From NCBI GenBank assembly GCA_019117065.1, contig DXAK01000002.1, positions 1 to 45,833 of the forward strand: a stretch of DNA of 45,833 bases, read 5' to 3'. The notes under the pieces are model-generated. The model saw only the letters and a list, made by a program, of their open reading frames with translations, ran no database searches and was not told the origin of the DNA. Both the position numbers and the translations under genes were made by a program. Numbering within the stretch: position 1 is the stretch's first letter; each line of letters opens with the position of its first letter. Origin of the DNA: Candidatus Mediterraneibacter pullicola (GTDB lineage Bacteria > Bacillota > Clostridia > Lachnospirales > Lachnospiraceae). Of the stretch, positions 1 to 6,126 are shown piece by piece.

Positions 1-139
1 AATAGCTATAAATAGGTTGAACTGAACAGCCTATTTTATCAGCAATATTTTTTACCATAACCTGTTCCATACCACTATTTCTTGCAATTTCAAAAGCAGC
101 TTTGACAACCATCTCTTTTGTAATTCTTTGCTTTGGCAT
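1..139 (-). CDS. TetR-family regulator, N-terminal part (runs off the window)
   Basis: The first 46 codons read leftward from an ATG at 139-137 and are cut by the window edge. The protein begins MPKQRITKEMVVKAAFEIAR and continues with a predicted helix-turn-helix ending near IADKIGCSVQPIYSY, the usual recognition helix of TetR repressors (LYYHF/IYSYF type). A GGGGGGAG ribosome site lies 6 bases upstream of the ATG. The ligand-binding domain is outside the window, so the inducer cannot be guessed. It is transcribed divergently from the DUF4405/DUF454 operon, and an AT-rich inverted repeat lies just upstream of its start. Family call is firm; function unknown. Confidence 0.85.
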   Translation of the reverse strand, partial: MPKQRITKEMVVKAAFEIARNSGMEQVMVKNIADKIGCSVQPIYSY

Positions 140-166
140 TTATTTCTCCCCCCTCGCATAATCCAT

Positions 167-187
167 TTATATAATATAATTATATAA
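167..187. promoter_or_regulatory. AT-rich perfect inverted repeat, possible TetR operator
   Basis: TTATATAAT-ATA-ATTATATAA is a perfect 9-bp dyad with a 3-base centre, about 28 bases upstream of the TetR start codon. A related copy without full symmetry follows at about 190-210. Position fits autoregulation by the TetR protein, but AT-rich dyads also arise by chance, so this is inference. Confidence 0.35.
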
Positions 188-292
188 TCTATTTATATAA
201 TTACATTATGCATGATATCCTATAACCTGTCAATCTCTATAACTTAAACGGCAGAGTATAACAAGCTTTTTCATACAAATATCACTAAGTAA

Positions 293-321
293 TTGACTCG
301 GAACTGGTTTTAGTGTATACT
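293..321 (+). promoter_or_regulatory. Sigma-A type promoter of the DUF4405-DUF454 operon
   Basis: TTGACT (293-298), a 17-base spacer and TATACT (316-321) give a near-consensus vegetative promoter. Transcription would start near 328, leaving a leader of about 160 bases before the first gene at 487. The leader holds two dyads of the shared 16-bp type and a third stem-loop (402-408 pairing with 418-424). Confidence 0.7.
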
Positions 322-331
322 TTGTTATTGA

Positions 332-347
332 GTTAGCGGTGGCTAAT
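332..347 (+). promoter_or_regulatory. Candidate operator 1 of the shared dyad family
   Basis: GTTAGCGGTGGCTAAT is a 16-bp dyad (GTTAGC/GCTAAT) placed a few bases after the predicted transcription start of the DUF4405 operon, where a bound repressor would block initiation. It matches the GTTAG-N6-CTARY pattern found at four other sites in the first 9.5 kb. It can also fold with neighbouring bases into a GC-rich RNA hairpin (AGCGGTGGC with GCCGCCGCT, 335-360), so an RNA role is possible. Confidence 0.5.
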
Positions 348-375
348 CCATGCCGCCGCTATATTAAAGTCCATT

Positions 376-393
376 AGTTAGTATATACTAACT
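376..393. promoter_or_regulatory. Candidate operator 2, perfect 18-bp palindrome
   Basis: AGTTAGTATATACTAACT is a perfect palindrome, with its core GTTAGTATATACTAAC at 377-392. Its centre is 45 bp from the first dyad at 332-347. The same arms, GTTAGT and ACTAAC separated by 4 bases, recur in front of the GNAT gene at 9411-9426, and close variants are found at 5951 and 8724. Confidence 0.6.
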
Positions 394-486
394 CTCGTAT
401 CTCGCCATGAATCCACAATGGCGATCGCGGACCACATTTACAGAGTTAAAGGCGGCAGAATGTTTGAATGTTAATGGAGAAAACAA

Positions 487-855
487 ATGAAACGGTTCAA
501 AACAACACTTAATTTTTTGCTTTTAATTTCCTTTATTGTAACTATTTTCGCCCCGCTGACAGGGATACATATCCACAAAATGGCTTCAACGCTGTTTTTG
601 CTTCTGACACTCGTTCATACCATTGTATACCGCAAAACACTGGGGGCAAAAAAATATCTTCTGCTTTGTATTGTTGTCATTGCTTTTGCAAGCGGTTTGT
701 TTGGAATGATTTTTGATCAGATCACAGGCATTTTAGTGCTGCACAAAGTGATTTCTGTTGTATCGGTATTTTTCCTTGCCATACATATCTTTGTAAATCA
801 CAGGTGTTTGATTAAAAAGAACGTCAGGAATGAAATGATCGGAGGACAAAAATGA
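487..855 (+). CDS. DUF4405-type membrane protein, predicted bis-haem four-helix cytochrome
   Basis: A 122-residue protein with four predicted membrane helices (about 8-24, 32-48, 57-77 and 82-104). Histidines sit at 30 and 44 around helix 2 and at 86 and 100 in helix 4. The H-x13-H spacing on two helices is the arrangement that holds two b-type haems in membrane cytochromes. The overall pattern fits DUF4405, which I recall as a flavinylation-associated cytochrome family. It probably moves electrons in the membrane, or binds haem. It is the first gene of a two-gene operon; its stop overlaps the next start by 4 bases. A GGAG site precedes the ATG. Haem binding is inferred from spacing only. A second, decayed DUF4405 gene lies at 10369-10904. 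Confidence 0.75.
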   Translation: MKRFKTTLNFLLLISFIVTIFAPLTGIHIHKMASTLFLLLTLVHTIVYRKTLGAKKYLLLCIVVIAFASGLFGMIFDQITGILVLHKVISVVSVFFLAIHIFVNHRCLIKKNVRNEMIGGQK

Positions 856-1247
856 AGATTAAAAAGATGCTTTGGATCACACTTGGATTTATAGGGTTAG
901 GAATCGGAGCCATCGGAGCTGTTCTGCCGATGCTTCCGTCCTTTCCTTTTCTGCTTCTTGCAGCTTCCTGCTTCGGTAAAAGTTCGGAAAAACTAAACGT
1001 TTGGTTTATAAACACCAAACTATATAAGAATAATCTTGAATCCTATGTTCAAGGCCGTGGGATGGCTCTCCATACTAAAATCAAGGTGATGGTCACGGTT
1101 ACGCTTTTGATGGCATTTAGTTTTTTTATGATGATACAAAAGAACTTGTATATTCCTTGTGCCATCCTCGGGGTAGTGTGGGCGTTCCATATTATATATT
1201 TCATTTGGATTGTTAAAACATATACCCCTGAGCTAAAAGAATCATAA
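852..1247 (+). CDS. DUF454 (YbaN-type) inner-membrane protein
   Basis: A 131-residue protein. The N-terminal part has the DUF454 signature: glycine-rich first helix, then VLPMLPSFPFLLLAASCFGK and a Ser-Ser pair. Two more membrane helices near 77-95 and 100-122 follow, with a charged tail. YbaN-type proteins are small conserved membrane proteins of unknown function, found in some bacteria near haem or redox genes. The ATG overlaps the upstream TGA (ATGA), and a GGAGG site lies within the end of the DUF4405 gene, so the two are translationally coupled. The C-terminus (VVWAFHIIYFIWIVKT) is strikingly like a short remnant at 5251-5345 in the Fur-like operon, which suggests that operon once carried its own DUF454 gene. 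Confidence 0.85.
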   Translation: MKIKKMLWITLGFIGLGIGAIGAVLPMLPSFPFLLLAASCFGKSSEKLNVWFINTKLYKNNLESYVQGRGMALHTKIKVMVTVTLLMAFSFFMMIQKNLYIPCAILGVVWAFHIIYFIWIVKTYTPELKES

Positions 1248-1282
1248 TATCATGTCCTGCTTTGTTCATCCCCTAGTTTTAC

Positions 1283-1319
1283 AGAGCTCCGAGGAACGTA
1301 CCACTGCCCCCGGAGCTCT
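1283..1319 (+). terminator. Terminator after the DUF4405-DUF454 operon
   Basis: AGAGCTCCG (1283-1291) pairs perfectly with CGGAGCTCT (1311-1319), followed by TTGCTT and a pyrimidine-rich stretch. The stem is strong but the T tract is poor. It lies between two convergent operons, so it may serve both strands. Confidence 0.6.
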
Positions 1320-1377
1320 TTGCTTCCTCTATTTTTCATCCTCCTTATCTTTATCGTTCTAATTTTCTGGTTATGAT

Positions 1378-3144
1378 TTATGACAGTCTCCCATTATCCA
1401 TCTCATACACAATATCAGCCAGATTCATTGTTGATTTTCTGTGTGATACAAGCAGTACGGTCTTATCTTTCTTTCCTTCTTTCAGTGACTTTAGGATGAT
1501 CCCTTCATTCAGGGAATCCAGATTGCTGGTTGGCTCGTCGAGCAGAAAGAAAGGCGCATCATGCAGGAACGCCCTGGCGATCCCGATCCTCTGCTTCTCC
1601 CCGCCGGACAATGTATCTCCCAGTTCTCCGACTTCTGTGTCATATCCCTGTGGCAGGGTCATAATGAAATCGTGAATAGATGCTTTCTTAGCAGCCTCCA
1701 TGATCTCCTCCCGTGACGCGCCGGCTTTCCCTATGGCGATATTGTTGGCGATGGAGTCGTGGAACAAGACAGTCTCCTGAGTCACATAGGCCTCCATCTT
1801 CCGTAGATCCAAGGTATTGATGCCGCGCACATCCCGTCCGGATATTTTAACCTGTCCGCCCTGCACATCCCAGAACCGCATCAGAAGTTTCAGCAGGGTG
1901 GACTTCCCGGAGCCGCTGGCTCCGTGGATACCGACGACTTTTCCTTTCGGGATCTTGATAGAGTAGCCCTTCAAAATCTGTTCCTCTTCATATGCAAAGT
2001 CCACATTATCTGCCTCTGCATCCGTAAAGAACACGCCCTCCGCGCCCGACACTTCTTCCACTTCCGGCTCTTCCTCAAGGATGGACAGCACGCGCTCACC
2101 GCTTGCAAGCGTCTGGTTCAGGTTATTGGACAGGCTGGCAAGAGCGGTCACCGGGCCAAAAGACCCCATCATGGCAATCGTGCCAACCAGCATTCCGGTA
2201 AGATCCACGCTCCCTGCCTGTCTCAGGGCGATCATCAGGAACAACATGGCAAAGGAAAACAGAAGGATCACAAGGTTCGTTACCGATCTCTGGGATGCTT
2301 CCAGCCGGTTCAGCCCTTTCTGTACCCCGCCGAGCCGGTTTGAGCGCTCTGCCATCTCTTCCCTTCTCTTCTCTCCCTGACAGTACTGGATCGTCTCATC
2401 CAGTCCCCTCAGAGAGTCCAGGATGAAGCTGTTCAGATCCCCGAACCCGTTCCGGAACTCCATTCCCGTGTCCGCTCCCCTTTTTCCAAAGAACAGCGGG
2501 ATCACTGCGCCGACCACCAGATATCCCGCCAGTGCAAGGATTGCAGCCACAGGCGAGATCCGTCCGAGAAATAAGATCATCACAAGAGAGGTCAGCACCG
2601 CGATCGCAATGGGGGACACCGTATGGGCATAAAAGACTTCGAGGAGCTCGATGTCTGAGGTGATAACAGAGATCAGGTTCCCCTTATCCCGCCCCTCCAG
2701 TTTCGCCGGGCAGAGCTTCCGCAACGCAGCGAACACCTTATGCCGGATGATCGCTAACAACTTAAATGCAATGAAATGATTACAGTATTGTTCTCCGTAA
2801 TGGAGGATTCCCCGCATCACAGCTATCACGATCAGAGCGATGAACAGCGTCCGCGGTTCCATCCGCAGGAACACCCCGGCTCCTGAAGAAGCAAGGCTTA
2901 ATCCCAGCGCCTCCATGACTGGCTCCAGCAGAATGTGCATCAGCCCGTATCCTGCCATGATCGTAAGGAAGATGGCGCACAGGTATCCAGCAGTTCCGAG
3001 CACTATGGCAAGGAGCATCACCGGAAGGAGAGGCTTTACCAGACCGATCAGCTGACCCATGATGCGGATACCGCTGCGTCTCCCAGTTACTGGTGCCTCC
3101 GTCGTCTCCATACCTACAGCTTCATGATTCATTTCTCCGTTCAT
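1378..3144 (-). CDS. ABC exporter, fused permease/ATPase half-transporter (CydC-like)
   Basis: A 588-residue half-transporter: six predicted membrane helices in about residues 25-330, then a nucleotide-binding domain with Walker A GASGSGKST, signature LSGGEKQR and Walker B FFLLDEPTS followed by a conserved His (SHRKS). In pattern it resembles the CydC subunit of CydDC cysteine/glutathione exporters, but lipid or drug exporters have the same layout, so the substrate is unproven. Its ATG overlaps the TGA of the upstream half-transporter by 4 bases and is preceded by AAGGAGG. The two products should form a heterodimer in the membrane. It is the last gene of the Fur-like operon. Confidence 0.85.
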   Translation of the reverse strand: MNGEMNHEAVGMETTEAPVTGRRSGIRIMGQLIGLVKPLLPVMLLAIVLGTAGYLCAIFLTIMAGYGLMHILLEPVMEALGLSLASSGAGVFLRMEPRTLFIALIVIAVMRGILHYGEQYCNHFIAFKLLAIIRHKVFAALRKLCPAKLEGRDKGNLISVITSDIELLEVFYAHTVSPIAIAVLTSLVMILFLGRISPVAAILALAGYLVVGAVIPLFFGKRGADTGMEFRNGFGDLNSFILDSLRGLDETIQYCQGEKRREEMAERSNRLGGVQKGLNRLEASQRSVTNLVILLFSFAMLFLMIALRQAGSVDLTGMLVGTIAMMGSFGPVTALASLSNNLNQTLASGERVLSILEEEPEVEEVSGAEGVFFTDAEADNVDFAYEEEQILKGYSIKIPKGKVVGIHGASGSGKSTLLKLLMRFWDVQGGQVKISGRDVRGINTLDLRKMEAYVTQETVLFHDSIANNIAIGKAGASREEIMEAAKKASIHDFIMTLPQGYDTEVGELGDTLSGGEKQRIGIARAFLHDAPFFLLDEPTSNLDSLNEGIILKSLKEGKKDKTVLLVSHRKSTMNLADIVYEMDNGRLS

Positions 3145-4877
3145 ACTGCCGCCTCCTTTCCGTACTGCTCCAGCTCCATCTGTGACCGGTACAGGTCCGC
3201 ATAGATGCCGTCTGCCTCCATCAGTTTTTCATGAATTCCCGTTTCCACGATACAGCCTTCCTTCATCATATAGATCTGGTCAGACTTCACTACATTAGCA
3301 AGCCGGTGGGAGATCAGGATAATGGTCTTTGTCTCTGCCAGCTTATGGATCACATCCATGATCATCTCTTCGCTTTCCGCGTCAATATTTGAAGTTGCCT
3401 CGTCAAAGATATAGACCGGCGTGTCGTGGAGGAGCGCCCGGGCAATGGCAAGTCTCTGGCACTGTCCGCCGGAGAAGTTGCTTCCTTTTTCCATGACTTT
3501 CGTGGAAAGCCCCTGCTGTGCCTGCAGGAATCCCCACAGGTTCACCTTCTCGAGGGCGTCCTTCATCTCATCTTCCGTCGCGTCCGGTTTTCCCATCCTC
3601 AGGTTGTCCTCCACAGTCCCCTTAAAGAGATAGCTGTTATGGCTGACAAGGGTGATCTGATCCATCAGGCTGCTTTCCTGTATGCCGGATAGTTCTTTGC
3701 CCCCGACGGTCACACTTCCCTGATACCCATGGTTTCTTCCCATAAGGATCGCCGCTGCCGTACTCTTGCCGCAGCCGGACGTTCCCACAAGGGAAGTAAA
3801 ACTTCCCGCTGGGGATTCCATGTCGATCCCTTTCAGGATCTCCCGCTCTTTTTCATAGGAAAAATGCACTCCTGAAAACTTAATATCCATTGCCATGCCG
3901 TCAAGCCGCTCTAATTTTTCTTCCGGCTCCGGAAGGTCAAGCAGCGCGAAGATCTTATCGCTCGCCGCCATCCCGTTCATGGCAATGTGAAAGAACGATC
4001 CCAGAAGCCGCAGCGGAATAAAGAATTCCGATGCCAGCAGAATCAGCATCAGCGCCCCGTGAACGCTTAAATATCCTTTCATGAATTGTGTGAGCGTCAC
4101 GATCATGCCCACCGCTGCGCCGCCGTAAGCGATGATATCCATGACGCTAGTGGAGTTGAGCTGCATGGTCAGCACCTTCATGGTGATCTGACGGAACCGC
4201 TGGGATTCCTCGTCCATCTCTTCCGCTTTCTTCTCGTCCGATCGGTAGATCTTCAATGTCGTCAGCCCCTGCAGGTTCTCAAGGAAGCTGTCGCCCAATT
4301 CCGTGTAAATGCCCCAGTATTTATTCAGAAGTTTCTTTGCGATCTTCTGGACCGCGACAATGGAAATGGGGATCAGAGGGACACAGATGAGCAGAACAAG
4401 GCTTGCCTGCCAGTTTACAAAGGACAGGATGGCAAACAGTGTCACCGGCGCCAGCAGGCTGTAGAAAAGCTGGGAGAGATATTTCCCGAAATAGGTCTCT
4501 AACTGCTCCACTCCTTCCGCCGCCATCTGGACTACTTCAGACGTAGTCACTTTTTCCCTGTATGATGCTCCCAGACGGAGCAGCTTGCTGTAGATCTTGT
4601 CCCTTAAGATTCTCTTTACATCCACGCTGGCTCGGTAAGATGCACGGGACGCCTGCCTGTCACAGACAAACCGCAGAATCAGCGCCACAATTACCAACGC
4701 CCCGTAGTAAGCTGCGTCCTGAGACGTCACCTCCCAGAACAGCGCAGTCTCCAGAAGCATGGATGCGCTGTAGATCATAATGATCTGACAGAGCAAGGCG
4801 AGCCACTGCCAGATCACCTGGTAAATAATATATTTCTTTGCATGGGATAACAGTCCCACGAGTCTTTTCTTGATCAT
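3141..4877 (-). CDS. ABC exporter, fused permease/ATPase half-transporter (CydD-like)
   Basis: A 578-residue half-transporter starting [16 protein letters not shown] chose the ATG at 4877 because an AGAGGAAA site sits just before it and the ATG overlaps the TGA of the YgbA-type gene. Membrane helices fill about residues 15-315, with CydD-like stretches LETYFGKYLSQLFYS and EFFIPLRLLGSFFHIAMNG. The ATPase domain has Walker A GTSGCGKST, signature FSGGQCQR and Walker B VYIFDEATS. In E. coli, CydDC exports cysteine and glutathione and supports cytochrome bd assembly and nitric oxide tolerance. No cydAB genes are in the window, so the link to thiols here is by resemblance and by the adjacent YgbA-type gene only. 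Confidence 0.85.
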   Translation of the reverse strand: MIKKRLVGLLSHAKKYIIYQVIWQWLALLCQIIMIYSASMLLETALFWEVTSQDAAYYGALVIVALILRFVCDRQASRASYRASVDVKRILRDKIYSKLLRLGASYREKVTTSEVVQMAAEGVEQLETYFGKYLSQLFYSLLAPVTLFAILSFVNWQASLVLLICVPLIPISIVAVQKIAKKLLNKYWGIYTELGDSFLENLQGLTTLKIYRSDEKKAEEMDEESQRFRQITMKVLTMQLNSTSVMDIIAYGGAAVGMIVTLTQFMKGYLSVHGALMLILLASEFFIPLRLLGSFFHIAMNGMAASDKIFALLDLPEPEEKLERLDGMAMDIKFSGVHFSYEKEREILKGIDMESPAGSFTSLVGTSGCGKSTAAAILMGRNHGYQGSVTVGGKELSGIQESSLMDQITLVSHNSYLFKGTVEDNLRMGKPDATEDEMKDALEKVNLWGFLQAQQGLSTKVMEKGSNFSGGQCQRLAIARALLHDTPVYIFDEATSNIDAESEEMIMDVIHKLAETKTIILISHRLANVVKSDQIYMMKEGCIVETGIHEKLMEADGIYADLYRSQMELEQYGKEAAV

Positions 4878-5254
4878 AGTTTCCTCTCTTCCTTCTGCTT
4901 TTTCTTTTCTTTGATACTGCATGCCACATGCCAGATGGCAAGTACCGGATGATACAGGAGCATCCGCGGCCCGGAAAACCGCATCACCTGCCGGATCTTT
5001 TCCCTCATTTCCGGTTTATAACAGTGGACGCGGCAGTTGCTGCAGAAGGTCTTATCCTCCATAAAAGGACATTTCTCACTGCGAAGTCTCGCATATTCGG
5101 TGAGTTCCCAGCAGGCCGGGCACATCTTGCCCGCCTTCCGGTCATATCCTTTATGGTTCTTCCTGCAGTACAGGCGGATCATTTCTTCCACCACGTACTG
5201 TTCTTTCCTTCTCTTTTCTTCAATAACTTCCAGCTGTCTTTCCTCCGGCCTCAT
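4874..5254 (-). CDS. YgbA-type (nitrous oxide-stimulated promoter family) Cys-rich protein
   Basis: A 126-residue soluble protein with seven cysteines in a YgbA_NO-like layout: C30, C45-x2-C48, C62, C71-x2-C74 and C78, plus H34. The spacing suggests a bound metal or Fe-S centre. E. coli ygbA belongs to the NsrR nitric-oxide regulon; the biochemical role is not settled as far as I know. The C-terminus is basic and lysine-rich. The start overlaps the stop of a DUF454 remnant upstream and its stop overlaps the CydD-like start, so all genes here are tightly coupled. The family call comes from the cysteine pattern and context. Confidence 0.75.
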   Translation of the reverse strand: MRPEERQLEVIEEKRRKEQYVVEEMIRLYCRKNHKGYDRKAGKMCPACWELTEYARLRSEKCPFMEDKTFCSNCRVHCYKPEMREKIRQVMRFSGPRMLLYHPVLAIWHVACSIKEKKKQKEERKL

Positions 5255-5345
5255 GATTCCGCCACCTCTTCTAACTTAATGGTCTTCACCCGCAGGAAAA
5301 AGTACAGCAGGTGGCATACCCACACAACAGCAAGACAGATCGGGC
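5251..5345 (-). pseudogene. Remnant of a DUF454 gene (C-terminal end only)
   Basis: Between the Fur-like gene and the YgbA-type gene an open stretch without a start reads [20 protein letters not shown] and then [12 protein letters not shown] before a TGA that overlaps the next ATG. It aligns with the C-terminus of the intact DUF454 protein at 852-1247 (VVWAFHIIYFIWIVKT, then ELKES). An in-frame stop lies just before the first K, and the upstream two thirds of the family are absent. The ATGA overlap with the next gene is retained, as expected when an operon gene has been deleted internally. Confidence 0.7.
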
Positions 5346-5412
5346 GTTTTCACTCAATGTCTCCTGGCTGTCATGCAAACTTTTAGTTATAGTGGTGATT
5401 CGTTTGCTATGT

Positions 5413-5817
5413 CTACCCGCTATAATAAATAATCTTCGATATTTTCTTCCCGGAGCTCAGATAACCGCATTGTCTGGCGCCTTCCAGAACAATCTGATCC
5501 AGCTTTTCTTTTGACATCCGGAAGACCGTATCATCCTCCAAGACAATCTCGCACCAGCCCTCTTTATTACGGTCTTCCCTGCACTTAACCCTGTACATAT
5601 TCTTCCTGCTGATCGCACCGATCCCTTCTAGTGCATTGATCATCCGGTAGACAGTCGCTACGCCGATCCTTTTGTCTTTCTGTGACGCCTTATAGTAAAT
5701 CTCTTTACAGCTTGTGCAGTCATTTTCTAAAATAATGTCGATTAGGATCCTCCTCTGCCTTGTGACCCGGCACCCGTTTTCTTTCAGTCTTTTAATGATC
5801 TCATCTTTTCCGTTCAC
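5413..5817 (-). CDS. Fur-family regulator lacking the usual metal ligands
   Basis: About 134 residues, taken from a GTG at 5817 with a GGGGG ribosome site 6 bases upstream; a TTG at 5859 would add 14 residues but has no such site. The N-terminal winged helix is typical (GCRVTRQRRILIDIILEND, then GVATVYRMINALEGIGAISR). The C-terminal half is short and odd: the HHxHxxC-type metal-binding motif of Fur/PerR/Zur is missing, with only scattered Cys (two in CREDRNKEGWC and one in QCGYLSSGK). It may sense something other than a free metal, or be a degenerate dimer partner. It heads the operon with the YgbA-type and ABC exporter genes, and its promoter carries the shared 16-bp dyad. Confidence 0.8.
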   Translation of the reverse strand: MNGKDEIIKRLKENGCRVTRQRRILIDIILENDCTSCKEIYYKASQKDKRIGVATVYRMINALEGIGAISRKNMYRVKCREDRNKEGWCEIVLEDDTVFRMSKEKLDQIVLEGARQCGYLSSGKKISKIIYYSG

Positions 5818-5950
5818 ACTATCCCCCGCCTTATGCCTGTGAGATACTAACAACTTCAAAACCTGTCTTTTCTGCTGCCTGCTTCAGGTCAATTTCATCC
5901 CCGCACGGTCATAAGAAAATTGATAATAAATTTCATTTACTCTTCTACTA

Positions 5951-5991
5951 ATTAGTATATGCTAACCAAAATTAGTTTTCAATAACTAATT
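5951..5991 (-). promoter_or_regulatory. Promoter of the Fur-like operon with two overlapping dyads
   Basis: Read leftward: -35 TTGAAA (5982-5977), 17-base spacer, -10 TATACT (5959-5954). The -10 lies inside the dyad GTTAGCATATACTAAT (5966-5951), one of five related sites in the island. The -35 lies inside a second perfect repeat, AATTAGTT-N6-AACTAATT (5970-5991). A palindrome TACTAATTAGTA (5947-5958) overlaps as well. The geometry is that of repression. The leader to the GTG start is about 130 bases and I see no gene in it. Confidence 0.65.
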
Positions 5992-6040
5992 TGTATATTT
6001 TTAAGAATCTTTCGCCGCATAAAATCCCATATACAAGAAT

Positions 6041-6072
6041 GAGGGAGACAACACAACCCGTGCATCTCCCTC
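6041..6072 (-). terminator. Hairpin after the P-type ATPase gene
   Basis: GAGGGAGA (6041-6048) pairs with TCTCCCTC (6065-6072) around a 16-base loop, about 55 bases past the ATPase stop. The run of T on the minus strand is weak, so this is a probable but not strong terminator. Confidence 0.4.
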
Positions 6073-6126
6073 TAACTATATCCGTTGTTTTTTTACCTTA
6101 ACACCTGAAAATTGTTTGCGATCCCG

